Of a DNA stretch of 64,000 nucleotides, positions 1 to 13,189 are shown one piece after another. The DNA comes from Dermanyssus gallinae. Its lineage: Eukaryota; Arthropoda; Arachnida; Mesostigmata; Dermanyssidae. The position numbers and the translations under genes are program-made. The DNA lies in assembly GCA_003439945.1 (NCBI GenBank), contig QVRM01005676.1, positions 62,001-126,000 on the forward strand, read 5' to 3'. Each line of letters starts with the position of its first letter. The stretch's first letter is position 1. Below the pieces are notes generated by a model. It worked only from the letters and a program-made list of their open reading frames with translations. It did not search any database and was not told where the DNA came from.

Positions 1-915
1 CGGCTGCATGATTACAATAATGATGGTGATGCATGCTGGATGTGGTCGCGTAACGTGCAGTGTTCCTTCCGTCGTGGGTGTCTGTGCGGGTGTTCGACAG
101 CGGGCGGCCGCGAGGCGCGTGCTGGCCTGATCGTGGATCTCTTCCATCAACAACTGAACTACTAAGTGAAACAACAACGACAGGTGATTTATCCGAACTA
201 GGGTCGTGACGAGGAGGATGATGGTGACGCTGCCGCTGCTAACAATGATGAGCATAGGCTACGTGCTAGAAGCACGGCGAGCAGCAGCAACAACAACAAC
301 AACAACAACATACGCGACAGTAATCGTATCGTTGCTTGGCTAATTAACTCGTTGGTACGTAATTAGTCGTTCGGAAGATCGATCGTTCGATTCGGTTTCG
401 TAGTTTGTTCGGATGCGGTCCGGGACCCGGACGTGATCGTTCCGACGTTGGTGGGGGTTTAACGACTCGGGATGACTCTATCGGACATCACTAAGCACAC
501 TCATTTTACTCATTCGTAAATCTCACTCATAAAATACTTCAGTCTTCGTTGGGGGTTACCTGGCCTGCCGATGTAACACCGGTGCATGTCAACGTGCGTG
601 CGTGCGTGAGTACATACAACAACGATAGCGCTAGATAAAACAATAAATCGACGACAAATCTATCTATCTGACTGTCCGCGCACCTCAGCTTGTTTCGTTT
701 TTAATTCTAGTGACGACACTAGTTACAACGGGAAGAAATCGCGTGGTCGCTGACCATCGTGAGGAGCTGATGGTGGTACGGGTTGTCGCAGTGGTGCTAT
801 CGAGGTATCGACATCGGTAACAAGCAACACAACAACAACAAGGAAAATAGCAACAACGGCAACAATAACAACTAGCCTTACGGCAGCAGCAGCAGCAAAA
901 GTAGCGACCGGCGCT
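1..915. other. 5' flank of TIM50, no gene seen
   Basis: I see no coding exon here. The stretch carries CAA-type triplet runs near 283-310 and 820-845, typical of arthropod 5' flanks and untranslated leaders. It probably includes the promoter and 5' UTR of the TIM50 gene starting at 916. I could not identify a TATA box or an initiator with confidence. Confidence 0.4.
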
Positions 916-1718
916 ATGGCGCTTCGCACAATCGATTCACGTGTGTTCAGCGCGCTGAGAAAGTCGCCGGTGGTGGTGGCGGCAGCGGCTGCGACAGTGC
1001 CAGTGTTTTCTCTGCGGGTTTATCCATTCGGGACCGTGAGCAGTTCGCCTTCGGCCTCTGCCGACCGAAGCGCGGCCCCAACTCGGACGGCGGCCGGCAG
1101 CAGCTATGAGCTACAACGACGACGAGGCCTCATGGCCGCCGGCACCATGATGGTGACCACTGCCGGGGGCGGCAATGGGGCGACGGCAGCAGCAACAACA
1201 ACAACACTACTTCAGCATCGGACGCTGAGTTGTTCTGGCCGGGCTCTGGCCGGGACGTCGTTGGCCCCGCTGGTCGGTCACGTTCATGCCCACGGCTGTG
1301 GAGCGGAGCTTCACGAGCGCCGCGCGTTGTTCCGGCGACACCGGCTAGCGTTTCGCCAGCTCAATGGCGATAGAGTTGGGTTCGTCGGCGTCCGGCTGTT
1401 CAGCGCGGCAAGCAACAGTACAATTAGCAGCCATAACAGCAGTCGTTTTGCAACAGACGCCGCCGCCGCTGCTAGCGACCACAAGAACCAAAGCGGCGGC
1501 GGCAGTAGTGGTGGAGGCGGCGGCGCCGATGCCGGCGAATCGACGTCCAAGACGCGCGAACAACTCGAAGCCGAGCGACGCGAAGAGGACGCCCGTAAAG
1601 CCAAACACCTCCGGTGGAGCTTCTACGCGTTCGGAATATCGGCGGTATTCATTGGAACGACGCTCATCATGGAGTACGGTATGCTCGTACATATGCTTAT
1701 ATCTCTCTCTTTGCACAT

Positions 1719-1790
<72 letters not shown>

Positions 1791-1815
1791 CATTATTGTT
1801 TCGTTTTTAAGTTCT

Positions 1816-1864
<49 letters not shown>

Positions 1865-4800
1865 TGCCCGGACTAGTGTGGATAAGGTCGCCAACCGCCG
1901 AACAACATTCTGACATTATGTCAACCTCAGTCCTACTGCGGCTCATGCCCATTTCGAGGCGATCTTACCGTATATTTGCAAATTTACTTACATCTTTCAA
2001 CAATAGACATACGTTTTTCTCTTTGATGTCAAACGACTACTGTCAAAACGAGCGTAATAATAAACATTGTTAATTTTACTGTCACGACTGCTTACTATTC
2101 GCGCCGCGATTTGATGCTGTCGCATCAAAGATCCATCGGGAGAGACGGGATTCGCACAAGTACGCTGGCTCGAATGGGAATATTATTAATATGTGTTGTA
2201 TATCTGAACAGGTTCAATGTCTGGCGTTAAACAAAAAAAAAAACAATCGGACTACAGATGTCTTAATGCAGAGATAGTTAGCATTCCCTGTAAGAATTAT
2301 ATTACCAGTATGTTGTGTAACCGCTTTGAGTATGGCATTTTTGTTAAACTGCAGGCAAACCACAGCGTGATGAAGAGGGAAACCTCATACCGGATGAGTA
2401 CTCGAAGTACCCTCTGTTGCCACAGTACCTGATGCGATTCTACAAAGAGGCAGTGTCCTTCAAGAAGACCATTGAGGAGCCTATGAGTAACAACCTTCTT
2501 CCTGAGCCGCTCAAGCCGCCTTTCATCCAGCCACCGTACACGCTTTGTTTAGAATTCACAGGGGTGTTGGTTCACCCCGAGTGGTCATTTGGCACCGGGT
2601 GGAGGTGAGTTAGGTCACTATCAGTATGCGCCTTCCTCAATACTTTATAATAATCCTTAACTGTGGTTTGTAGGATGCCGTTGTCCCTACCAGTTGTTCT
2701 TTTTTTGCTATACGAAAATCTCGTCTCTGAAAAGGGTAACGCATACGCAATAACTTTCGTGTTGGTTGCCATTGTTGCAAATATAGCATAAGTATGCAAA
2801 GTATTTGCAACATATGTGTACGATTATAGTTTGTCTTGCTCCGGTCTATTTAGGAAGAACCCTTGCGAACGACGTTCTGCTACGTGTATAGGGCTGGTGG
2901 TCACTGACTTTTTATGTTTGCCCCCATGTGGCATACTGTTGTCTCTTTCCGGTGTTTGGCTTTGTTTGTATTGTGTTTTTGGTAATAAGCTGTTTGCTCT
3001 GTTCGCAGATTTAAAAAACGTCCCGGATTGAACTTCTTCCTTGAGCAAGTGTCGCACCCTCTCTACGAGGTGGTCATCTACACAAAGGAGCAAGCAATGA
3101 CAGCTAATCACCTCATCGATAGTCTAGACACGGGAGGCCATATCATGTATCGATTGTTTAAGGAAAACACCAGATATCAAGATGGTAATCACATCAAGGA
3201 GCTAGGCGCGCTCAACAGGCCACTTAATAGGGTAAGTAAACGGTGCACTGAACCGTTCGATTGATTTCATTTGGTAATAAATAGGATCTTAGTTTACAAT
3301 GTAAGTCATTTATTGTGCACATATATATAATATTGAAACATGAACGGTTTATAAATACTTGTGGTGGTAATAACACCTCTTTAATTGAGACGTCGAATTC
3401 ACCGGCGGATAGCGTCATCTTTGTTGATGTTTGGGTGGAACATTTGAGACGATTGTCCCACAAACCACAAACGGTATGTGACACAACAGCAGTGTTGTTA
3501 AATCGGGCTGCGTACGATTTTACAAATTTCAACAAGGTGTTAAGTGCACAAGAATCGAAAATCTTCGATCGACCATTGGGGATGAAGCCCCATCTCTGAG
3601 GAGCGCGTATGGATGGTACAAACATTCTGAGCTAAACATTTCAAGCTGTACGACAAACTCCGTGCAGAACGTTCAAATACACATATGCATCTCTTGAGGA
3701 GAATTTGGGCTTGAATGTCAAGTCCCTTCATAAGATCCTGCATGACCACCGCGGACTCACCACCAAGTCATCAAAAATCAACTCAAAGAGCCGTGAGTCT
3801 TTATGGCTTTTGGGATAGATTTAAAATAAAATTAGACGAGAGCCGATCTTGCTTCTTCTCGAGACTCGTCACAGGTCATGAGACTTGGGATAATTTTTAT
3901 GCGCCTCTACTCAAGTCCCACAGCTTGTGATTATCAGGCGTTGAAGCACCTCCACCCGGAAGCGTGAAGCGCCAATGGTCGGCTGGCAATGCGATGATAG
4001 CCATTTTCTCCAGGAGTGAAGCTATGGCGATGTTGATCATCACCACTGGAAGAAGATTGTACGGTGACGAGCGATTGGTGAATGAGGAACGAGGAGACCG
4101 ACTAACAACTCTTTTCACTGCGCTCTAAAGCGTCCCTCAGAACACGATGCTTCCTCCACCAACTAGCAAGGCGCTACCTCACCGGGCTGAAAACACTGAG
4201 GCTTTTCTTGCCTCATCCGGAGTCGCGCTAGTCAAGTACTCGGCGTGACACTGTGCGACTTTACCTCTTAACAAACACTGTTTTAAAAAAAATGTAGAGT
4301 AAGCCGTTTCGATTTACACGAATCAGTGCTTGAAACTCTCGAAGTAGTGCCACACTTTTCCGTGCTCTCTGTGCTATAGGGAGGATTGAGGTTTTCAGTG
4401 GGTGAAAGTCCCACACTAGACGCTGTTGGCTCTCAGTACCGATTGTGCAGTAGCTTTTTCAGACCTTCCATAAAAAAAGTGCTTGAAGCTATCAAGGTGG
4501 AACTAGAAAACACCGAAAATAGGATTTGAAGTTTTGCTTCGATACACAGATCTACCGCCTCCAGAAATGTATCGAAATGAGCGGAATTTGCATCGAAGCC
4601 TAAATATTTCTTCTTCTTCTAGCAAAAAAAAGATCCTTTTAAGGCACAACCATTTGTTTAAATCAATCTTTAGTCAGTGCTGCTGGATAATGTTTAAAGG
4701 ACTTTGGGTGGGAATCATTTTAAATGAAGATACCTGCCTAATACGTGCGTATGTGTGTCACATGCGCACCATTTTGACATAACTGTGTAGCGCTTTATGT

Positions 4801-6104
4801 AGAAGAAAACGTGCTCACCTTTAAAATGACTACATTATATTATTTGTATTTTTTGTATACTGGATGTTGATTACTCTTGTTGTTGTCCATGCCCCGCGCG
4901 CAGGTTATTCACGTGGACTGGGATGAGTCCGCATTCAAGCCGTACCGTTCAAACGTGATCCACCTCAAGAAGTGGGCGGGTAATATGGACGACCGAAGTC
5001 TTGTCGATCTGGCCATGTTTCTCCGCACGATCGCTGAGTCTGGTGTCGAAGACGTTCGAGGTGAGATCTCGTTCGACTGAGGTCGAGAGGCTGCGAAAAG
5101 CCTACAATTCTGTTTTAACATAACGTGTTTTGTGTTCGACCTTCCATTGTTTTGTGATGTAACTGTGGTGACTTTTAGTTTTCATTCATGTTTTAAATAT
5201 TGTTGGTAATTATTAGCAGCAATTCAAATATGAGCGAGGAAATAGTGATTATATAGTTGAAAACGGTTGACGTTGAATACTGTCGTAATGAGTTCAGGAT
5301 AAGCATGTCTGTATAATATTTTTAAAGTAAAGTGGATGTGGGGTCGCCGAGTCTTACTCACTTCGAGTGCTGTACTCTGCCGAGCTCAAGTCTCAATCCT
5401 GGCGCGATACGTACGAATTTAAAGCCATCTTACAGTTTGCCGTTAGTGCACATACATACTATGAAGTATGTTAGTACTACATTCCTAAATGTCTTATAAA
5501 CAGTTTTTTTTTTTGTCAAGACATCTGTCGGGAACGTGTTTACTGTATCTGCATAGCATATGACCGAGATAAGTTGTCGTTTCCGGCTCTCGTTTTTCTA
5601 AAGTAAAAAGCATACAAACTAATGACACTAGGTCCGCCGCTTCATCGTCATTAACACTCGTACCTTGTACTCGTCCTATTATTCAGACTATGGATTTTTC
5701 AGTCGGACGTATGTCATGTTGGTTTCTTAATGTGTGAATGTAATTCAAGCGTTTCAAATGACGTTCACTCTTTATGTGTAAATTTATATTTTATTTATAT
5801 ATATTCTTCCCCTTCCCGTGTCGAGTGTGCAGCTAAATCGTGACACATTTTTATGCGTACCTATGGCTATAGTGTAGTCTGGTAATTGCGTCCGTTGTTG
5901 CTTATTTGTTGGTCTATTTGTTGGTTGTTCGTATCGGTGGGTCGTGTCGGCGCAGGTATTCTGGAGTACTATTCGCAGTTTGACGATCCGCTGGCGGCGT
6001 TTCGTGAGAATCAGCGCAAGCTTGCCGAGCACGAGCTATCGGTGCAGGAGCAGCATAAAGCCAAGGCGCCGCCGGCTTGGAGCGCGTTCCGGCCGCGCTA
6101 CTGA
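916..6104 (+). CDS. Timm50: TIM50, mitochondrial inner membrane translocase subunit
   Basis: Receptor subunit of the TIM23 complex, which accepts presequence proteins in the intermembrane space. I read five exons: 916-1678, 2355-2604, 3009-3231, 4904-5060 and 5956-6104. All junctions are GT-AG and the phases agree, giving 1,542 nt and 513 aa. The N-terminus is Arg-rich without acidic residues ([18 protein letters not shown]), as expected for a matrix presequence. One membrane segment lies near residues 233-252 ([19 protein letters not shown]). The FCP1-like domain begins near residue 315 with [19 protein letters not shown]. The phosphatase DxDx motif is replaced by ExTG, as in animal TIM50, so it should be catalytically dead. 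Further family blocks are [31 protein letters not shown] and DDPLAAF. The first exon is unusually long and low-complexity (Gly/Ser/Ala). The start is the first Met of the exon and is reasonable but not proven. Confidence 0.95.
1717..1861. repeat. (TA)n microsatellite in TIM50 intron 1
   Basis: Two long TA runs, 1717-1788 and 1819-1861, are separated by a short non-repeat spacer. They lie about 40 bp after the exon 1 donor of TIM50, well away from the acceptor at 2353-2354. Confidence 0.9.
3640..4260 (+). mobile_element. Decayed mariner-family transposase relic in TIM50 intron 3
   Basis: Translating across frames gives pieces in mariner order. First comes a segment like [13 protein letters not shown] (about 3720-3760), matching the helix-turn-helix end of mariner transposases. 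Next is a version of the first catalytic block, [15 protein letters not shown] (about 3865-3910), where the usual sequence is VTGDETW, so the catalytic Asp is His. Then [15 protein letters not shown] (about 3965-4010) and a trace of the block before the last Asp (about 4165-4240). Frames change several times and stops are present. It is non-functional. The assignment rests on short motif resemblance only. Confidence 0.65.
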
Positions 6105-6437
6105 GTTCGGCCACGACGGCCAGCTAAGAAGTGGCGACGCCAAGTTCCAGCAGGGCCACCATAACGGTCGCGATGCTCGCTCGTGTTTGCCTTCCCACGC
6201 TTCCGTCGTCGGCCCGTTGGTTTTGCTCGCCCGCTATTATTGACGGGCTGTCGTTCAGCTGTCGGTTCACTGAGGCGGTGCCGTGGTGTTTCTGCTGAAT
6301 CCTTGCACGGCGCCATTGGATCTCTGTGCGCTGTCGGCGTTAGATGCCGCTGTGCACACTGTCAGCCCCAACAACAACAACAGCCATCATTGATGTTTTA
6401 TCGTCGGCGAAGACGCGACGCCGGTTGTATTCCTACC

Positions 6438-6440
<3 letters not shown>

Positions 6441-6474
<34 letters not shown>
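6441..6474. repeat. (TA)n in TIM50 3' UTR
   Basis: An uninterrupted run of 17 TA units lies about 340 bp after the TIM50 stop codon, inside the presumed 3' untranslated region. Confidence 0.9.
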
Positions 6475-6477
<3 letters not shown>

Positions 6478-6947
6478 TCTTAACTCCTCGGTGATACGTC
6501 CGTCCTCACGTGAGGACGGAACCTACAACTGTACTCTTGTTTCGGCTATCGAGCATTTGAGTATTTGCGTACACGGTATTTTTGGGCGCCATGAGGCGGG
6601 CACGGCGCTGACGCTACCGCCGACAACTCGAGCGGGTAATGATTTGAAGTGTGTGTATAAAGTGATCGTGACTTCTATCGGCTGAAACCGGTGGCGGCAT
6701 CGTTCTGACTGGAATCAGTGAGCGAGAGGCGACACGTCTATGTGACGATAACAAGGAGAAGAAAGGAAGAGCGAGAGATAGCTATGAGTGGCAGATTATA
6801 ATTATGATGTAAAGAGTTACATTTCTTGTTGCTGGTAGGTTAGCATTTAGACGTTCAAAGAGATTGAGGTGGTAGGTGTGCTGCGCCGCATGGATAGCGG
6901 ACCCGTTGCAGTGCCGGATCCCACCATTCCTGCTCCTAGAACAGAAT

Positions 6948-6962
6948 AATAAACTAAATAAA
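6948..6962 (+). terminator. Candidate TIM50 polyadenylation signals
   Basis: Two AATAAA hexamers (6948-6953 and 6957-6962) occur about 850 bp after the TIM50 stop, followed by a T/G-rich stretch (tgtgttatgtatttttatcc). No AATAAA is apparent closer to the stop, so this would give a 3' UTR of about 0.87 kb. Confidence 0.6.
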
Positions 6963-7754
6963 TTGTGTTATGTATTTTTATCCTTAATCGATCGTTGATT
7001 TCTTTACGCTTGGTCATTGTCTTTGCGTGACGCCGTGGCTCGCTTATCGTCGAAGTCTTGTTGCTAGTTCATCGATCAACTTCCCTTATTCATAATGTGG
7101 CATTTACTGCTATCATCAGGGGGCCTATAGTGCTGCATGCTGTAATTATATGTATAGAAGTGATATCCCGGTAACAAATTTACAGTTGCCTCGTATGCCG
7201 GGTTCTTGGCGTCTCCTGATGTGGTAACAAGAACGGGCTTGTTAGAAGACCTTGCTAAGCGTTTCTAAGAGATTAAAACATGTTTTGCACTGTGATATTG
7301 ACTATGCAACTATGATTTGCACAAGATATCTGCAGCACGGCCTTGGTCGTGTAGTGACGCATATGCAGGCTATCCTATACACGAATCGTTACGGAATTCA
7401 TCTTAAATCATACGTGCCTAGGTAACCCCCTAATTACCGGATATATATAGCCCTTAAGTCCAGACAAATTGTTGCCAGAAAGATAGACGAATTGCTTACA
7501 CTACTAGTAAGGTCCTGACAAGTGCGGCAATCAGCTTTCTTTTATAGGCTTTGAAATCACGTTCCCCACCCCTGCTACCCGACTCTAAGGTGAGAGATAA
7601 TATTACGTTTGGCAATATTGTGCCGCAAACGAATATGCGATTATATATATATATATATATTTTCAAACCTGTTAGTTTGCTAATTTAACAACGTCCGAAC
7701 AACAAAACAAAACGCGAGGTTTCCTTTGTTGTATTTTACAGTATAAAACGTATT

Positions 7755-7760
7755 TTTATT
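7755..7760 (-). terminator. Candidate SSR2 polyadenylation signal
   Basis: On the minus strand this reads AATAAA, about 750 bp after the SSR2 stop codon at 8512-8514. If both poly(A) assignments are right, SSR2 and TIM50 transcripts converge with roughly 0.8 kb between their ends. The interval 6963-7754 shows no gene. Confidence 0.5.
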
Positions 7761-8511
7761 GTACAGTTAATCCAGCATCTGCTCCTGTTGCACTCATCCG
7801 CCGCGTATTTAAATATAAGACCTAGTTTTGAACGAGGATCTCAGCGTATTTCTATTTGCCTATTGTGGTCGATTCCGTTCCGGACTCTCAATACAAATTT
7901 ACAGCAAAAACAAAACAATTGTCCACTTTCTCTCTCGAATAAGTTCACAGACTACACGACAACGTTCGGCCATTCAGCACATACAGCCTAGTAGAAGTAA
8001 TAGTAATAGAAATAGAAATAATAATAATAATACACGCTACACGCCCCGCGTAGTCCCCCCCCCTTCGAGTTGTTGTTGAATACCCTTAACGTCGCATAAA
8101 GAGGAGACGACAACGAAGACAACACGTGACAGTACTGATGACGAGGTAGCACGTCATAGCCGTACCGAGCAGAAGACAAACAACCTCAGTCAGCTGTTCA
8201 CCCGATCGGCTAAGATCAATGAGAATAGACACATACACACATTTCGGATTAGTCGGGCCGATCCCTAGCCACGATTTCCTCGGTCCGTGTTATCGTCTGG
8301 GCAGCATGCTGCACACGACGTTGTTCCTTTGCTTTGTTGTTCGTTTGATCAGACCACCCCCCCCTGATCGCTGCTGAAGATGTCGCTGTTGTTACCCGGC
8401 GACCAGAATTCAGAATTCTACAGCGTTCGAGCGGTCGCTTTTCTGCCCGCCGCCGTGCTGCTTAAGCACATCCGAACTACTACTACGATTATTGCTGCTC
8501 GCTGCTCCGAA

Positions 8512-10177
8512 CTACTTGGCCTTCCTGGCGAGGCTTTCGTACTTGGTCTTCGACGACCGGTACAGCATGAACGGCACGAGAAGGGATGGCAAGCACAGAA
8601 GTGCGAACACGGCCCAGTCGAGGTAGTGCGGCGAGAAACGCCGCTCGAACTCGACCTCAGGCATAATGCTGCCCTGGCCGGGCTCCGTCGTTAGCGACAC
8701 CCGCTCCTCGGGATTGCCTTCGCCCAGCTCGTACGTGACTTCGGCCGCGGTGAAGTTGAACAGGCCATACTTGTTCGGGCGAACCACGACGGAGTGCGTC
8801 ACGTTGGTGCCCGCCAGCACCTTCGGGAACGTGGCCTCGAGCGCTCCAGACACGACGCTGAAGTCGGCCGGAGGGAAGGTGCGGTCGCTTAGCCTCACGT
8901 TCACAGCCGTCGCATCGCCGACGTTATACAGCTCGTAGTCAATAGAGATGTCGCGATTCTCCACCAGATACCGGTTCAACACCTGCGATCGTTGTACGGA
9001 GCAGCCATACAAACACATGTATATAAAACAATCACATATCAGCGATTTTGCATAAACCAAATAGTTGCGTGTGTGCTGTTGTAAATGATTACGTGAATAA
9101 CTATATATAAAATCATTTCGGAAGCGGTAAATCATTGAACAATATCTCAGGTCATACGAGAGCGGCCAGAACAGCTGACCAAAAAGCCAGTATGAGCACG
9201 AATTACTTTGGAGAGTGTGCAAAAAATGTGGTATCTTCTCCGGTACTGTCTGCGCCCGGCAACCGCATATTCGTTTTTGCTTCGTTCGCACACCACTCTT
9301 GTGTCGTCATAGTCTTATCTTTTAACCGCTTATTTTTAAAGCCGTGCATCTCTTCTGAGGAAATTAAACCACATTTCAATTAATCATGCACTCAAACATA
9401 TGATTGTTTCCGAACGTAGTCAACCCTGTAATTAGCAAATTCACAATGTGCAGAGAACAACGACGTTTCCTTGGACAGCAAATATACTCCTTCAACCCGA
9501 CCCTGCGTGTCGCATGCAGGCAATTGTCAAAGATGCTATTCGACAGCATGTCCAGTTGAACCACAAAGTCACCAAAACCAGCCAAACAACAGTACAAAAT
9601 GTTTATATTGACATCCATAATACACATGTACCCAGCCCGAGTGTTAATTAAATAGGTAATAGTAGATCATCATGTATCAGTTCTTATTACAATTTTGTCT
9701 AAGTGAGCGTGTTTACCTTCAGCCTCAAAATAACCCTGGTAAGCGACCCTAGAATTGAGATTGCGTTCCCCCGCTGGACGTCCCGGCGTAACAATTGTGC
9801 GGCTCCCTTGTCCCCCGTAGTTATCTTCAAACTGCGTTCGCCAACTGAATACGCACTAGTTTTAGTAAGCAAGTTCTACTGATATGAATGCAAAAATGTT
9901 CATGTGAGTATTTCACTGTAGTTTAGTTATACTTCACCCCCAGCGCAGCAACAAGACAGTGCCACGAACTTCTACTAAACCACAGGCGCCACACGTTTGA
10001 CCTTATGTTCCGAGTCTGGTTTGGCTTTCGTAGAACGTTTACCACTGCATTGTTATTTGTTTTCTACAGAGTTGCTCTTACCGTCTTTAGACAAAGAAGA
10101 CGCGCTTCGGGAGTCCTCTCTTCATCCTGCGCCGAAACCGCCACTATGGCCAACAGAATCGTCACGGGTAGACGCAT
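8512..10177 (-). CDS. SSR2: TRAP-beta (translocon-associated protein subunit beta)
   Basis: Subunit of the tetrameric TRAP (SSR) complex at the ER Sec61 translocon. Two exons: 10177-10082 (96 nt) and 8982-8512 (471 nt), with a GT-AG intron of about 1.1 kb in phase 0, giving 188 aa (human SSR2 is 183). Exon 1 encodes a signal peptide (MRLPVTILLAIVAVSA) and then the mature start ending ARLLCLKT, where relatives read ARLLASKS or similar. Exon 2 starts VLNRYLVENRDI. Diagnostic blocks are SDRTFPPADFSVVSG, the N-glycosylation sites NVT and NFT, and EPGQGSI. One transmembrane helix is near the C-terminus (WAVFALLCLPSLLVPFMLY), followed by a basic cytosolic tail (SSKTKYESLARKAK). The ATG at 10177 has an in-frame TGA 21 nt upstream, supporting this start. 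A pyrimidine-rich stretch and CAG just upstream could be a 3' splice site of a non-coding first exon. Confidence 0.95.
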
Positions 10178-10409
10178 TGTTCGGCTCGCCGAGATTCACC
10201 GCAAGACTGTTTGTTGTTAAGTAGCGTCACAAATACAAACACAAAAGAGCACATAGAGGGTTAAACAAGGAGATAAGATGGCAGCAAGTGATACACAATT
10301 AAGCCAACTAAAAGAGAAATCACTGGGCGCTCTAGCGAAATCTCACAAGCGTACCCCTATGGCTCTGAAGTGATCTCATCGGGTAACTGACATATATATA
10401 AAAAAAAAA

Positions 10410-10447
<38 letters not shown>

Positions 10448-12780
10448 ATTATCATGTAAGCATACCCATGGCCGGATAAAAGTGTATTTGCTGCAAAATA
10501 ATATATTAAACGCTGCGACATTATTAAAATAATAATGCTTTGTGATAATACTAGCTGGTAAGACTAACACAAACAACAAAAAACATACGCAGTGGAGATA
10601 AAACAATTGTGTGCCGTTTTAATGAAAACAAAATCAAGTTGAAAGTATGCTATCGCAAAGCGATTATTATAGATCGATTATTAATCGTGCTGCTGGCAAA
10701 TTCAACGAGAGGCGGTGGCTGGCATGTGGCTGCGATGTCCCGCGGCGACATACGATAAAAGTGATATATGTGCACCAATGAACTACTGTTTTCTGAACTT
10801 TGAATCCTCTACCGAGTTTAACGTTGCTTGATTCTGGAAACGGAATGAGAACCTGACCAACTGTTTAGACTGTTCAGTCTGTTAGGTGTTCTAGTATGCA
10901 GCAGTATGATATTTTGTCTGCTTCGTTCTGAGAGTTCCCTTCATGCGGACACTTTGTCCGCTTTGTTCCTGAGAAACTACCAGCCACTGTCACAATTGTG
11001 CACGGGGCCGAAAGACAAGTGGCACATCCGAACTAAATAACTAGCCAATTAAACAGACTAAGAACAGCCATCTAGGCTTGACCACAACACTGTAGCTAGC
11101 TTGACCGCGTTTTCTCCCTACTTTTATTCGAATCGATACGAATTCTGAACTGGAACTACAATTAGGCGGCAAGTGAGGAGAATCAGATTTCTATTATATT
11201 CCTATCTGCCGCTATCGAGAAGCAGCGCAGATATGATCCTAATAAACTGTTTCACGCGTGCAAACACGAGCACAGGTGTCAACTAGTGAATAACTTAAGA
11301 CTTCTTCATATACACACATACACAAGCACATATGCGATAGAATAAGACAAGTCTAATTGTCTAATTGCACCGCCTCTCTTCAGTGTCTGGTGACAACTGA
11401 CTATAAACATGAATTGTTGTCATTTCTATTCCTGCTCCTGCTGCTGTTGTTGTTGTTGTTACGGTAGCTCTACTGGGCTGTAGACTCCGTCGATCACGAC
11501 CGAAGACGCCACAAAACTCAGCAGCTGATTAACGACGACGATGACGACGGCAACGCACTCACCTTCGTCTAACAACTTAATAATAGACAGCAACTTTCTG
11601 TATCGGTGGTCCCTGTATCGCTGTTGCTGCAGCTGGTTGGTGTTCGACTTGAGTCGGCTCCCCTGAAAGACGACAGTGGCCAGACAAAAAGACAACAACT
11701 GCCAACGACACAAATTTCACCGGCCACGTTGAGTTCGACAGATTTGGCCGCCGCTGTCGCCGCCGCCACGGGGTACCCTTTAACGGTGGCCGCGGTCGGG
11801 CGATTCGTCGCGTGGGGGAAAGGGAAAAAGGAAAAGAGGGAAAGGGGCTGTTGTCGCTGTTCTCAGTACTTGTAGAAATAGGTGTCGTGTCCCGTTTGCT
11901 ATTTCTCTTAGTCCCTCCCGCAAGCCTTCGCAAAGCATTATTAGTAATCTGCCCGCTAGCAGCTTTGGCAGCTTAATGCTATAGTTAAATGATATACAAG
12001 TAACGAAATACATTGCGTTTGTGGTCGGCTGTGCCAAGTACCGTTAATAACGGTATGACATGATGTTTAATTGTATTCGCTTCACACTGACGAGGAAAAT
12101 GTACCGGCGCACCACTATTAAGACAACAATTGCGTTTAGGATCAACGATGATTATCGACAGGTTATGCGCTCAACGGGAGTATAGTGAAAGCGGGACAAT
12201 AGTGGACACTAATAATAATATAGTGGAAGAGGGCTACACTTGTCTGTATCGTTGATTCACTTGACATGCTCCGTCATCTTGGGGGTAGGTGATTCGCAAT
12301 TGCACCCGCTTACATAAACTGCTGGTCAATCGGCATCTTTACAATGACAGTACAGTAATTGATTCTACCGCCACAAGTGTAAGGTAAGGGAGCCACAATT
12401 GCATCTGTTTACACAGTGTGTTGGTCACTGTGTAAATAGGTGAAAAAAATACACCGTCTTGCAATGCTGGCACAGTAATCAGTTTGTACCACAATCGCAC
12501 TTCCTTACCATGCTGGTTAATAATGATAATCGGTTTTGGCACAATGCATTGCAGGTCGGCCTACGTGGCAATTCCGCAGGGAAGCGGTACAATAATGAAA
12601 ACACATTGCCTGCATACATATGCGTTGTTGTTGCGTTGGTGTTGTCGCACTTAATCGTCGCAGTTCATCTAACTCGTAGTCATACTATCTATCGCTACCA
12701 CGAAAAATCTAAAGCTGTATAGTCTTCTACCACCTGTGAAGCGCACATGGGATGCAGTTGAGGGCATAGAAGGACAAAAA
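10178..12780. other. Upstream of SSR2, no recognised gene
   Basis: No exon with recognisable homology. A (TA)n-rich stretch lies at about 10391-10446. A GC-richer patch near 11400-11930 has open frames on both strands and a good minus-strand donor near 11575 (GAAG then GTGAGT). This could be a 5' non-coding exon, but nothing ties it to SSR2. Confidence 0.4.
12295..12530. repeat. Degenerate tandem repeat, unit about 100-120 bp
   Basis: The word CAATTGCACCCGCTTACA (12297) recurs as CAATTGCATCTGTTTACA (12395) and CAATCGCACTTCCTTACC (12491). ACAGTAATT followed by TTCTACC (12352) recurs as ACAGTAATC followed by TTGTACC (12472). I read about two and a half diverged copies. Confidence 0.5.
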
Positions 12781-13189
12781 TGATAAGCAGCTAGCGGAAG
12801 ACCCATTGTCCTCCTAGGGGTTGGATCAGGTTGGATGTATCCTCCCGTTTTGTCCGTTGACTTCTGGTTTTCTCGTAAGCACGCCTATGTTTGATTGTTC
12901 CGTAACGGGATAGCCCTCATTCACCCTGGTCGCCCCCACAAAGCGGACATGTCACCTTGGTCGAAGGCCTTGTGAGTTAATTCCTTCACTTCCTACTGAT
13001 GGACCGGGTGTCTCGTAGATATCATCCTATATCAAATTATTTTACAACGGTTTCCGGAAACAAAGGAGGGGCAGGGTGGTATATATATACAAGTAGTCCA
13101 GCAACTTGCGGCAAGTCGTCACAGTTGTACAAAAGCTGGGGTTGCCATGGTGGAGTACTATTTCTCTTCGATATATATATATATATATA

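Noticed and set aside
2100..2200. tRNA-like words on the minus strand (GTGCGAATCCCGTC)
   Set aside because: The B-box resemblance is imperfect and no cloverleaf can be drawn; possibly a decayed SINE but not supportable.
5340..5410. tRNA-Leu/Ser-like segment GGGTCGCCGAGTCTTACT ... CAAGTCTCAATCCT
   Set aside because: A-box and B-box words are present but degenerate and the stems do not pair; too weak to call.
9997..10224. Plus-strand open frames over the SSR2 first exon
   Set aside because: They are antisense to the signal-peptide exon (10177-10082), which has correct splice phase and homology.
11459..11933. Minus-strand frames with a GTGAGT donor near 11575 as an SSR2 upstream coding exon
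   Set aside because: The donor phase does not fit SSR2 exon 2, and a proper signal-peptide exon was found at 10082-10177. It could still be non-coding.
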